This document shows positions 1-7,650 of a DNA stretch of 33,000 bases, piece by piece; positions within the stretch are counted from its first letter, which is position 1, and each line of letters begins with the position of its first letter. The DNA comes from Phycisphaerales bacterium (GTDB taxonomy: Bacteria; Planctomycetota; Phycisphaerae; Sedimentisphaerales; Anaerobacaceae), in NCBI GenBank assembly GCA_020352515.1, contig CP070678.1:1398911-1431910 (forward strand). The letters are read 5' to 3'. Below the pieces are notes generated by a model. The model was not told the DNA's origin. It did not search any database and saw nothing but the letters and a program-made list of their open reading frames with translations. Both the position numbers and the translations under genes were made by a program.

Positions 1-300
1 ATCCGCCAATCCGGGAAATTCGCCCCTAACTCTTTGCCGTGCAACAACTTACGCCCAACATACCCTTCAGCCCCCGCAGGGAGCCAAAGCCAAACGAACC
101 CAAACGAACCCAATCGCAAAAAGCTCCCAAAAATGGGTATAACTCCTTACACCACCACGTCTTACGACAGATCCCGACCCTCCGACCGGCAAAAAAACGA
201 ACCCAATTGCCCAAAACCGCCCCTAACCCCTTACCCTGCAACAACTTACATCCCCAAAATCCGCCACTCCCGCAAAAAACGAACCCAAACGAACCCAATT
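1..300. repeat. Diverged tandem short repeats, intergenic
   Basis: This C-rich, non-coding stretch lies downstream of proA (proA is read from the minus strand). A unit with a CGCCCCTAACYCYTT start, a TGCAACAACTTAC core and a following run of AAACGAACCCAA motifs occurs at about 21-115 and again at 219-300. A weaker copy occupies 137-210. The motif CAAACGAACC is itself doubled at 91-110 and again near 278-298. Open frames here have no family resemblance and a biased composition, so I do not call genes. It looks like a dispersed intergenic repeat family; this is inference from internal similarity only. The rest of 301-437 shows nothing recognisable. Confidence 0.6.
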
Positions 301-437
301 CCAATTTACCCAAACCCCCGCGCGTGCATACCTGTTCCCTTGCCCAGAATACCGCGATACTTGTCCAGTTGCACATTCACACCCCAAATCCCCCGCCGGC
401 CGCCCGGCCAATCATGCCGCTTCTGCCGCCGCAGTCT

Positions 438-1736
438 CTACTCTTCGAGCACATCCTCCATCTTCCTGTGCGTGAATTTCCGCCCGCCTTGCCCGCTGTA
501 ATCGCCGGCGATCTGCCCGCGACCCACGAGCTTGTACTTGTAGATGATGAGCCCCTCCAGCCCGACCGGCCCCCTTGCGTGTATCTTGTTCGTGCTGATG
601 CCGACCTCCGCCCCCAGGCCGTACCGGTATCCGTCCGCGAACCGCGTGCTTGCGTTCCAGAAAACCCCCGCCGAATCCACGAGGTTCATGAAGCGCACCG
701 CCGCTTCCCTGTCCGCGGTGACAATCGCATCGGTGTGGCCCGAGCCGTACGTGTTGATGTGCTCTATGGCCTCATCCAGCGAATCAACTATCCTTATCGC
801 GAGGATGTAATCGAGGTACTCTGTGGCCCAGTCCTGCTCGGTTGCCGGCCGTACGTCTATTATGGCCGCGGTTCTTTCGCAGCCCCGAAGCTCCACCTTC
901 TTCTGCTGCAGGGCTGCGCCCAGCTTCGGCAGAAGCTCGCCCGCGATTTTCGAATGCGCCAGCAGGGTCTCGGCGGCATTGCAGACGGCGACATACTGGC
1001 ACTTGGAATCGACGGCGATGCGGACGGCCATCTCGATATCTGCGGCCGCATCGACATAAACGTGGCATATTCCGTCCGCATGGCCCAGAACAGGGACGTT
1101 GGTGTTGTCCATGATGTAGCGGACGAACTCGTTGGAGCCGCGAGGAATGACCAGATCGATATAGTTATCGAGCGCCAGCATGGCGGCGACCTCCTGGCGG
1201 GTCTCCAGAAGCTGTATCCAGCCTTCGGGCAACCCGGCCCTGCCGGCGGCACCGGCTATGATCTCGGCCAGAATCCGGTTCGTCGCAGCCGCCTCGGAGC
1301 CGCCTTTGAGCAGGACGGCGTTGCCGCTCTTGAGGCACAGTGTCGAAATCTGCACCAGCGCGTCGGGACGCGACTCGAACACGACGCCGATTACGCCAAT
1401 CGGGCAGCTTACCTTGTACAGCTCCAGACCGTCATCCAGCTCGGTCGCATCGAGAATTCCGCCGACCGGGTCCGGCAGCTTTACGAGGCTCTCGATGCCG
1501 GCGCAGACCTCGTCGATCTTGGCCTGGTCGAACTTGAGGCGTTTGAGCAGCGGCCCGGCCAGCCCGCCTTGCTCGGCGGCCGCCAAATCCTGCTTGTTGG
1601 CCGCAATTATCTCGGCGCTCCGGTCACACAGCGCCCGCCCAATCTCGGCCAGAGCCCGGTTTTTTGTCTGGGTAGGGACCGCAGCAAGCGGAAGCGACGC
1701 CGCCCTGGCCGCAACGGCTGTTTCGATAACGTCCAT
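438..1736 (-). CDS. proA: Gamma-glutamyl phosphate reductase (glutamate-5-semialdehyde dehydrogenase)
   Basis: This cytoplasmic enzyme of proline synthesis reduces gamma-glutamyl phosphate to glutamate-5-semialdehyde with NADPH. The 432-residue protein is close to the family length (about 417), with a short C-terminal extension. It shows the aldehyde-dehydrogenase fold signatures of ProA: the CPIGVIGVVFESRPDA segment near residues 111-126, the substrate/cofactor segment PRGSNEF near 198-204, the catalytic cysteine Cys252 within AVCNAAETLL, and GSGHTDAIVT at 331-340. The ATG is preceded by a clear promoter. No proB lies beside it in this window, so it appears to be transcribed alone. The long plus-strand frame across it is an antisense shadow. 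Confidence 0.97.
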   Translation of the reverse strand: MDVIETAVAARAASLPLAAVPTQTKNRALAEIGRALCDRSAEIIAANKQDLAAAEQGGLAGPLLKRLKFDQAKIDEVCAGIESLVKLPDPVGGILDATELDDGLELYKVSCPIGVIGVVFESRPDALVQISTLCLKSGNAVLLKGGSEAAATNRILAEIIAGAAGRAGLPEGWIQLLETRQEVAAMLALDNYIDLVIPRGSNEFVRYIMDNTNVPVLGHADGICHVYVDAAADIEMAVRIAVDSKCQYVAVCNAAETLLAHSKIAGELLPKLGAALQQKKVELRGCERTAAIIDVRPATEQDWATEYLDYILAIRIVDSLDEAIEHINTYGSGHTDAIVTADREAAVRFMNLVDSAGVFWNASTRFADGYRYGLGAEVGISTNKIHARGPVGLEGLIIYKYKLVGRGQIAGDYSGQGGRKFTHRKMEDVLEE

Positions 1737-1808
1737 TTTGTCCGATTTTCCTATTTACTGCCAACTGCCCGGCATTTATAATTATGTTTATCGACGCTCT
1801 ACAGCCGA

Positions 1809-1837
1809 ATAGTAAGTATCGGACGGCCGACTGTCAA
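1809..1837 (-). promoter_or_regulatory. Sigma-70-type promoter of proA
   Basis: On the minus strand there is a perfect TTGACA (1832-1837), a 17-base spacer and TACTAT (1809-1814). The predicted transcript would begin near 1802 and have a leader of about 66 bases before the proA ATG at 1736. The promoter sits between proA and the divergent tRNA gene. Confidence 0.8.
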
Positions 1838-1845
1838 CGATAATT

Positions 1846-1916
1846 GCGGGTGTAGCTTAGTGGTAAAGCCCCAGCCTTCCAAGCTGGTCAGGTGGGTTCG
1901 ATTCCCATCACCCGCT
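1846..1916 (+). tRNA. tRNA-Gly (anticodon UCC)
   Basis: A complete cloverleaf can be folded by eye. The acceptor stem is GCGGGTG/CACCCGC, and the D arm is GCTT...AAGC with the TTAGTGGTAAA loop. The anticodon stem is CCAGC/GCTGG around CTTCCAA (anticodon TCC, reading GGA), and the T arm is GTGGG-TTCGATT-CCCAT. The discriminator base is T, as is usual for bacterial tRNA-Gly, and CCA is not encoded. Confidence 0.96.
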
Positions 1917-2262
1917 TTCTGCGTGTTTTATCCCGGCAGGGGGGTCGGCTTGATGCGGCGGGCGCCAAGAGCTTACGGCGGGAGAACCTTCGGCAGGGGG
2001 GTGAGGCTTGCATCGGGCATCTCGACCGCCGCGCCGGAGCCGGTGAGGACAGGAGGGAACATGAGAGGGGCGGCCAAGTGCAAAGTCGGCGAGATTGCCG
2101 ATTGACAGTGTTGGGCTCGAGGTTAGAATTGGGTCAACGTGCGGTACGTGTTCCCGCCGTGGGAAGCCGGATCAAGGAAGGCGGGAACAAATCGGCAATC
2201 ATGCCAAGCAGTGGCTACCGGGGTCTGGGCTTGTTATCACTGCAATATAGCCGGGTGAAGAG
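1917..2262. other. Intergenic leader region between tRNA-Gly and the LamG genes
   Basis: I see no gene in these 346 bases. They contain a short imperfect direct repeat (CGGCAGGGGGGT followed by GGCTTG-like sequence) at about 1934-1952 and 1991-2009. They also contain the promoter annotated at 2102-2129, which leaves a 5' leader of about 127 bases before the ATG at 2263. Confidence 0.5.
2102..2129 (+). promoter_or_regulatory. Sigma-70-type promoter of the LamG-TPR pair
   Basis: Perfect TTGACA (2102-2107), a 16-base spacer and TAGAAT (2124-2129) precede the first LamG gene. The two LamG genes are three bases apart and probably share this promoter. Confidence 0.7.
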
Positions 2263-4047
2263 ATGAAAGAAAGATTCTGGATTGTGCAGGTGGCGTTGGT
2301 GGTGCTCTTTGCTGCGCTGCCGGCGGCTACCTCGCGGGCGGAGATAGTGGCGTACTGGGATTTCGACGATGTGACCGGGTCGGTGGCGAGGGACAAGTAC
2401 GGCGACAACCACGGCTCGCTCAAGGGCGGGCCGCGGCGGGTGACAGGGCGCGTGGGCGGCGCCCTGAGTTTTGACGGGCGCGACGACTATGTGGATTTCG
2501 GAGCCGGGGACGTTTTTGCAATCACCGATCAAATCACGATTGCAATGTGGATACTTCCAGACGAGCGTCAAATCTTCCAGCCGACCCTGCTAAGTAAGGG
2601 TGACAGGAGCTGGCGGATAGCGATTTTCCATGACGTGGACATTCTGGAGTTGAGCTGTACGGGCACCACGGGCGAGTTCTACTGTGGCCGGACGGGGGTG
2701 AGGGACGGCAGGTGGCACCATATCGCGGGAGTCTATGACGGGGGCAAGCTGAGCGTGTACCTGGACGGCGTTCTTGACGCCTCGAAGATCTGCATCGGCA
2801 AGATAGCGGCGACACCCGATCCGGTGTGGGTCGGCGGCAACTCGGCGTACGGCTTGGGTCGACTGTACAGAGGTCTTATCGACGAGGTTATTGTCTTCGA
2901 CGAGGGGTTGAGCGACGAGCAGGTGGCGCAGCTTTACGAGCACGGAGTGGAATCATTCATCCCCGGCTCGCTTGCCACGCTTATAGAGGACGCGCGAGAA
3001 GTGAAGTCGGCGGCGGGCCGCATGAAGCCGGCCGACGCGCTTGCGTTGTCGGAGAAGAAGGTCACCGAGTGGTCGCGATTCAAGCGGGAGAACCCGGATG
3101 GCTTTGGCGCCCGTCACGACGTCATGCTATCCGGCCTGTACCTCGCGCTTGCCGAGGCCGGACAGGGCGCCGGCGCGCCGGCGGCCAAAATCGTTGCGGC
3201 GTACAAGCAGGCGGCAGTGGTCTCGCTGGGCTCATCCAATTATGTTCCGGCTTTGCTACGGATGTACAAAAGAGTGTCGAGTCGTGATTTTGGCGAGGCG
3301 GTGAAGCAAAGCATACGCAACAGCGACGATGTCTTTGGGGGCGTTGGTCGGGCGAGCGCCGATTTGGCCGCGTCAAAGAACCGGGATGCGTTGAAGTTGT
3401 TTCTTGATGCTGTCTTTTCGGAGGTTGAGGACGTCACGGGCTGCGCCGAGGCGGTGAGCGCAGGGTTGAGCAAGAGCGGCGGAGGAGACGGCGGCTTCAT
3501 ACAGTATTGTCGAGACAGGCCCCGATTATGGGAGCACTTTCTCAGGCGAAGCGAGGAGCTGGCGGCTGAGAGAATGGGCAGCGATGAATTTGCGGAAGCC
3601 GCGGAGATATACCGTGACATGCTGAGCAGGTGCGACGGCAGCCGGAAGATGGGGTACGAGCTTCAAGTGTGCGAATGTCTCTTTCGGAGCGGGCGATATG
3701 AGGAGGCTATCGGCGAGATCGACGGCTTTGCAGAAAAGTATAGAGCTACGGAAAGACTGATGATATTGGAGGCGCTGCTGTTCAAGGGCCGTGCTTACCT
3801 TCACACGGATAAAAGAGAGCGTGCGTTGGAGTTGTTCCTTAAATTGATGATCGATTACCCGGAGGCCGAGAAGGCTTCGGAAGCCGGTTTCTTCGCGGGA
3901 TACTGCATCATGCTGGATGGGAATCTGAGCGAAGCTGAAACGGTTTTCGGGATGGTGATCAGGCGTGATCCCGAGAGCGCTGCGGCGAGCAAGTCGCGGC
4001 TGTGCCTGAGAAGAATAGCAGCGATGAAGAGTGGGAGGTCGATTTAG
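2263..4047 (+). CDS. Exported LamG-domain protein with TPR-like C-terminus (paralogue 1)
   Basis: The 594-residue protein begins with a Sec-type signal peptide (hydrophobic residues 7-22, probable cleavage after SRA). It is therefore probably periplasmic or surface-located. Residues about 27-232 form a LamG/concanavalin-A-like sandwich typical of planctomycete surface proteins: a VAYWDFDD start, then DGRDDYVDFG, DGRWHHIAGVYDG, LSVYLDG, and a closing IDEVIVFDEGLSDEQVAQLY. LamG domains usually bind glycans or proteins. The remaining 360 residues are helical, with TPR-like repeats near the C-terminus (for example the GRAYLHTDKRERALELF segment). The next gene is a paralogue three bases downstream. 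The specific ligand is unknown; no catalytic motif is visible. Confidence 0.85.
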   Translation: MKERFWIVQVALVVLFAALPAATSRAEIVAYWDFDDVTGSVARDKYGDNHGSLKGGPRRVTGRVGGALSFDGRDDYVDFGAGDVFAITDQITIAMWILPDERQIFQPTLLSKGDRSWRIAIFHDVDILELSCTGTTGEFYCGRTGVRDGRWHHIAGVYDGGKLSVYLDGVLDASKICIGKIAATPDPVWVGGNSAYGLGRLYRGLIDEVIVFDEGLSDEQVAQLYEHGVESFIPGSLATLIEDAREVKSAAGRMKPADALALSEKKVTEWSRFKRENPDGFGARHDVMLSGLYLALAEAGQGAGAPAAKIVAAYKQAAVVSLGSSNYVPALLRMYKRVSSRDFGEAVKQSIRNSDDVFGGVGRASADLAASKNRDALKLFLDAVFSEVEDVTGCAEAVSAGLSKSGGGDGGFIQYCRDRPRLWEHFLRRSEELAAERMGSDEFAEAAEIYRDMLSRCDGSRKMGYELQVCECLFRSGRYEEAIGEIDGFAEKYRATERLMILEALLFKGRAYLHTDKRERALELFLKLMIDYPEAEKASEAGFFAGYCIMLDGNLSEAETVFGMVIRRDPESAAASKSRLCLRRIAAMKSGRSI

Positions 4048-4050
4048 AAG

Positions 4051-5841
4051 ATGAAGGCGACGGCGAACAAACGGACGGCGCCGGCCTTGTTATTGTTGAT
4101 ATTATCCTGGCCGGGCGTTCTGAAAGCGGACCTGGTTGCATACTGGGACTTTGACGACGCGAACGGGACAACTGTGACGGACAAATACGGCGGCTGCGAC
4201 GGAAACTTCGCGGGCGACCCGGAGTGGGTGGAGGGCCATTCGGGCGGGGCCATCGGCCTGGACGGCTCGGGGGACTACGTTGACTGCAGGCACGACGAGG
4301 TATTCGACATAAACGACCGGATCACGGTTTCCGCGTGGATAAAGGTCGAAAGGTTCAACAGGGAATGGCAGACGATTATCGCAAAGGGCGACAGTGCGTG
4401 GCGGCTGACCAGAGCAGGGGGGGCGGATACAATCGCGTTTCACCTGACGGGCCTCACGCTACACAATGAACAAGTGTACGGCGTAACGGGGCTTATAGGC
4501 GTTGAAGACGGGCAGTGGCATCATCTGGCGGGCGTATATGATGGCTCGGTGGTAAGTTTGTACGTGGACGGAGTTCTTGACGCCGAGCAGAGCGCATCCG
4601 GGAACATTGGCACAAACGATTTCAGCGTACTGATCGGCGAGAACGCCGAGATGGCGGGGCGCTGGTTCTGCGGCTCGATAGACGACGTTGCCATATTTGA
4701 CCAGCCGCTGAGCGCCGAGCAGGTGGAGCGGCTTTACAATCGCGGGATAGGCTCCTACGTGTCGCCATCGGTTCTGCGGCTGATTTCGGCGTTTGAGAAA
4801 GCACAGGCGCTTGCCGGGCGGCAGAAGCTGCAGGAGGCAATCGCACTGGTGGAGGGCAAGATAGCAGAACACGAGCTTTGGGCCAAAGAGAATGCGGGCG
4901 ACGTCGAGATTCGTCACGGGTTGCTTTGTTCGCGGTTATACGCGATTCTGGCGGATGCGAAACAGCGGGCCGGCCGGCCGGCGCGTGAGGTTGCGGAGGC
5001 GTACAAGAAGTGCGTATCGTCGTCGTTGAGGGGGCCGTGCTGCGTTGCGGCCTTGACGTGGCTGTGCGGCAGGATACCGGCGGCCGATTGTGTCAGTTGT
5101 GTCAGGGCGGGTGCGAAGGACAGCGGGAAAGCGGCGGAGTACATGAGCGGGGCGGCCGGCGATTTCGAATCGGGGGGCAATTGGGAGGCCTTCGAGTTGT
5201 TTCTGGGCGGTGTGCTGGGAGCGGTTGAGGACGTGAACGCCTGTGCGTCGGCCGTCGCTCAGGGCCTCGAGCAAAGTGAACAATGGACGGCCAAGTTCAG
5301 GCAATATTGCCGCGGCAAGCGGGAATTGCGTGCATATTACGTCGATTCAGGCGAGAAGCTGGCCCAGGCTGAGATGGAGCAGAACGAGCCGATGAAGGCG
5401 AGCGAGATATACCGGGATATTGCAAAGCTGATTGAGGACGGGGCGGGCAGGATGGCGTACGAGATCAAGGCGCTTGACTGCGTGTTTCGTAGCGGACAAA
5501 GCACGAGGGCGATTTCGGAGCTTGACGATTTCATCGGCAGGCATAAAGGCGCATGCGGGGGGGAGATCACGAAGGCATATCTGCTCAAGGGCCGGGCTTA
5601 TCTTCAAACAGGCCAGACGGACAAGGCAAACGACGTTTTTTCGTCGCTGATGGCCGAATGCCCCGATACCGGCAAGACCGCGGCACCGCACTTTTACATC
5701 GGCTACTGCAACATGCTTCGGGGAAGGGCTGCCGGAGCCCGAGCGTCTTTCGAGCGGGTCGTCGGAGAGCATCCGGAAAGCGATTACGCAGTCAAGGCGA
5801 AGCTCTGCCTTGGTAGAATGGAGAAGATGGGCAAGAAATAG
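4051..5841 (+). CDS. Exported LamG-domain protein with TPR-like C-terminus (paralogue 2)
   Basis: This 596-residue protein is collinear with the preceding gene over its full length, so the pair arose by tandem duplication. It has a signal peptide (residues about 8-25, ending LKA), then a LamG domain opening with VAYWDFDDANG. The domain carries DGSGDYVDC, DGQWHHLAGVYDG and LYVDGVLD and closes with IDDVAIFDQPLSAEQVERLY near residue 230. The C-terminal TPR-like segment again contains GRAYLQTGQTDKANDVF. The two copies have diverged strongly outside these motifs, so the duplication is old. The stop of gene 1 and this start are separated by only three bases, which implies co-transcription. Binding of glycan or protein at the cell surface is an inference from the domain. 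Confidence 0.85.
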   Translation: MKATANKRTAPALLLLILSWPGVLKADLVAYWDFDDANGTTVTDKYGGCDGNFAGDPEWVEGHSGGAIGLDGSGDYVDCRHDEVFDINDRITVSAWIKVERFNREWQTIIAKGDSAWRLTRAGGADTIAFHLTGLTLHNEQVYGVTGLIGVEDGQWHHLAGVYDGSVVSLYVDGVLDAEQSASGNIGTNDFSVLIGENAEMAGRWFCGSIDDVAIFDQPLSAEQVERLYNRGIGSYVSPSVLRLISAFEKAQALAGRQKLQEAIALVEGKIAEHELWAKENAGDVEIRHGLLCSRLYAILADAKQRAGRPAREVAEAYKKCVSSSLRGPCCVAALTWLCGRIPAADCVSCVRAGAKDSGKAAEYMSGAAGDFESGGNWEAFELFLGGVLGAVEDVNACASAVAQGLEQSEQWTAKFRQYCRGKRELRAYYVDSGEKLAQAEMEQNEPMKASEIYRDIAKLIEDGAGRMAYEIKALDCVFRSGQSTRAISELDDFIGRHKGACGGEITKAYLLKGRAYLQTGQTDKANDVFSSLMAECPDTGKTAAPHFYIGYCNMLRGRAAGARASFERVVGEHPESDYAVKAKLCLGRMEKMGKK

Positions 5842-5898
5842 GTTCTGTGTCCGAACTGGCTGAGCTGAACGCGGCAATTTGGACAAGGCTGGCCGGGG

Positions 5899-6765
5899 GT
5901 GTCCGGCGTTGCCCAGGCGCGCAGCATTGCGGACGTCGAAGCCTTGCGCATGGCCCACCGTTACCGTCAGATAGAACTCTTGAAGGGCCTGCCCGTGCCA
6001 AGGCTAAGGTTTAGAAGGGTCAGTATTAGCATACCAATGCTCGTCTCCGAAGTTGTTCCGGGAAAACCCTGTACTTACACGGCCAAAGAAGAGCTTGCCG
6101 AGAAAGCGGCCGAGGCGGCCACGAACGCCATCGAGATCGTCGTTAGAGAAGCAACGGAGGATGCCGAAAGCAAACCGTCCGACCAGACTAAGCGCCTCAA
6201 AGGGATCGCAGTGCGCGTGCAAGAGACTTTTAAGAAGGATCGTTTTGTCAAGTCACTCGCGAAACGTCTCGAATACAGGTATCTGACACTGAACATTGTC
6301 CCTGGCGCTACACCTGCCCCGGATACTATTATTCGCGATGCAGCCGGCGAAGTTGCGCGAGAGTTGCTCAGAGATGCACTCAGATATATAGTGCGCAAAG
6401 AGATTCCCGCAGTGGCCAAGGATAGTAGTAAGAGCAGAAAAAGGAAGCAAGCCGAAGTTCCTGAGCAAGAGAAATACAAGGCTGTTAGTGAGAGCGAAAT
6501 CGAGAAGCAAACTGACACCTTTCTCGATTATCCGATCGTACAGTGGGCGATAGAAAAAGTCGGACATGAAGCTGAGGCCGCCGCAATTAAGGAACCAACG
6601 GTGTCGCCCGATTTTTATGTCTCGGTGAATACCGAAACGATAAAGAATGCCGGAGGCGGGCCGAACACGGTGACGCGCTTCAATATGGTTTTGCTGGAAG
6701 AAGGCCTCGAGTGGGTAAGCGAAACGCGAGATGGGGTCGAAACCGACAAGTTGATGCAGGAGTAG
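5899..6765 (+). CDS. Hypothetical protein, possibly DUF2589-like; first gene of a two-gene cassette
   Basis: I do not recognise this 288-residue protein with certainty. There is no signal peptide. A segment near residues 33-50 (RLRFRRVSISIPMLVSEV) and the closing VSVNTET...TRFNMVLLEEGLEW faintly recall DUF2589-type proteins; this is a weak inference. The middle is Ala/Glu/Lys-rich and probably helical. A charged lysine-rich linker lies near residues 175-195. The first in-frame start is GTG at 5899 and an ATG at 5950 is an alternative; neither has a good ribosome site. The base composition is visibly less GC-rich and the codon choice differs from its neighbours. It lies four bases before the next gene, so the two are co-transcribed. 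Confidence 0.7.
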   Translation: MSGVAQARSIADVEALRMAHRYRQIELLKGLPVPRLRFRRVSISIPMLVSEVVPGKPCTYTAKEELAEKAAEAATNAIEIVVREATEDAESKPSDQTKRLKGIAVRVQETFKKDRFVKSLAKRLEYRYLTLNIVPGATPAPDTIIRDAAGEVARELLRDALRYIVRKEIPAVAKDSSKSRKRKQAEVPEQEKYKAVSESEIEKQTDTFLDYPIVQWAIEKVGHEAEAAAIKEPTVSPDFYVSVNTETIKNAGGGPNTVTRFNMVLLEEGLEWVSETRDGVETDKLMQE

Positions 6766-6769
6766 CCGG

Positions 6770-7390
6770 ATGATCCTGTGTGTCCAGATCGATAAGCTTA
6801 GCTCGTGCCTGAGTGCGCTGGCACCGCTCATGGACTGTTACCTGAACGGCAAGCCGAGTTTTCCAGACGATACGTTGAAGTGGCTTGAGGATGCCGAAAA
6901 AACCATGAGCATGCTGCGCTTGGCGGACGGCGCCGAAATGTCTGCGCTTCGCGGCCGGATTCTCAGGGCGGCGGACGCGCTGCCGAGCGATGACGGTCGA
7001 CCAAAGCGAGCTGCTGTGCAGCGGGCTCGCAACGCCGCCGCGGCCGAGGCGCTGGAGCGCGCCGAAGCGATCATCCGCCGCCGCGTGTTCGACGCTGAGG
7101 AACGGCTGAGACGTTTTGAAGATAAACTGTGCGAAGGAATCACGGCTTTCTTGCTCGAGAACTCGCTGCCGGAGAAAACACCACCGCACCAGGTTTGGCT
7201 GAATCAGATTTGGACCCGGTTCAAGCAGTTTCAGGCCACGCGTCCGCTCGCGATCTACGTAGCCGCATCGCTGGCGAAAGTTGACCGCAGTTACATCCTT
7301 GACCGCGTTCTAGCTCGCGTAGCCGAAAACGAACTCGAACCTCGGTCCGTCGAGACCGTGAGCAATAGCGAAACAACACCAAATCAGTGA
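6770..7390 (+). CDS. Hypothetical helical protein; second gene of the two-gene cassette
   Basis: This 206-residue soluble protein is not assigned to a function. AGGAG at 6757-6761 is well placed for the ATG at 6770 and lies inside the end of the previous gene, so translation is probably coupled. The protein is almost entirely helical, with an Ala/Arg/Glu-rich stretch (residues about 75-115) that may form a coiled coil. The N-terminal pattern (an LxALAPLMDCYLNGKPSF-type segment, then KWLEDAEKTMSMLR) recalls small proteins I associate loosely with DUF2589-type gene clusters; I cannot verify that. Its stop codon is exactly the point where similarity between the following sequence and the aldo/keto gene begins. 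Confidence 0.7.
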   Translation: MILCVQIDKLSSCLSALAPLMDCYLNGKPSFPDDTLKWLEDAEKTMSMLRLADGAEMSALRGRILRAADALPSDDGRPKRAAVQRARNAAAAEALERAEAIIRRRVFDAEERLRRFEDKLCEGITAFLLENSLPEKTPPHQVWLNQIWTRFKQFQATRPLAIYVAASLAKVDRSYILDRVLARVAENELEPRSVETVSNSETTPNQ

Positions 7391-7455
7391 CGGCGGGAAG
7401 GGTCGGTGGTGTTCTGTAGGTCGTTTTGCAGGGAGCAGCGATTCGTGATCGACAT
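7391..7455 (-). pseudogene. Relic of the 5' end of a duplicated aldo/keto-like gene
   Basis: Read on the minus strand from the ATG at 7455, this encodes MSITNRCSLQND..., matching the MSNPNRRSLQNN... start of the intact gene at 8607. The nucleotide match (for example GCAGGGAGC[AG]GCGATTCG) runs on to CGGCGGGA at 7391 and stops there abruptly. The next bases are the stop codon of the plus-strand gene ending at 7390. Only the first 20 or so codons survive, followed by an in-frame stop. Confidence 0.8.
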
Positions 7456-7545
7456 TTCATAACTCCATCGGAAGTCGAGGGCAAATCGGGTTCAGATTAT
7501 CTCGATACCGGCAGGTGACCTCGCCGAGGGACTGCTTGGGGGCGC

Positions 7546-7574
7546 ATTGTAAGCTCCTGGAGGTGGTCCGGTAA
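7546..7574 (-). promoter_or_regulatory. Relic promoter of the duplicated aldo/keto-like gene
   Basis: TACAAT (7546-7551) is preserved on the minus strand in the same GGAGCTTACAAT context as the intact promoter at 8699-8727. The -35 position reads TTACCG (7569-7574) with the same 17-base spacer, against TTGCTA in the intact copy. It now drives only the truncated relic. Confidence 0.5.
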
Positions 7575-7591
7575 CACGTAACGAGGCCTCG

Positions 7592-7645
7592 GTATTCCCG
7601 CTGTTATGTGATTCCGGGCTGCGGGAGAGGAATTTGGCGGGGGCT
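7592..7645 (-). pseudogene. Relic of the 3' end of a duplicated Gfo/Idh/MocA gene
   Basis: On the minus strand this reads QIPLPQPGIT-stop-QREY. The intact MocA-family gene ends RYPVPQPGIVKDREY-stop at 8877. The flanking nucleotides (GGCCTCGGTATTCCCGC against AGCCTCAGTATTCGCGG) also match. The relic begins immediately after the stop of the intact aldo/keto gene at 7651. A tandem copy of the two-gene unit once lay here and has been almost wholly deleted. Confidence 0.75.
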
Positions 7646-7650
7646 CGATT

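Noticed and set aside
39..1781. 580-codon plus-strand open frame
   Set aside because: It runs antisense to proA, which has complete family motifs and a promoter; the plus frame has no recognisable features.
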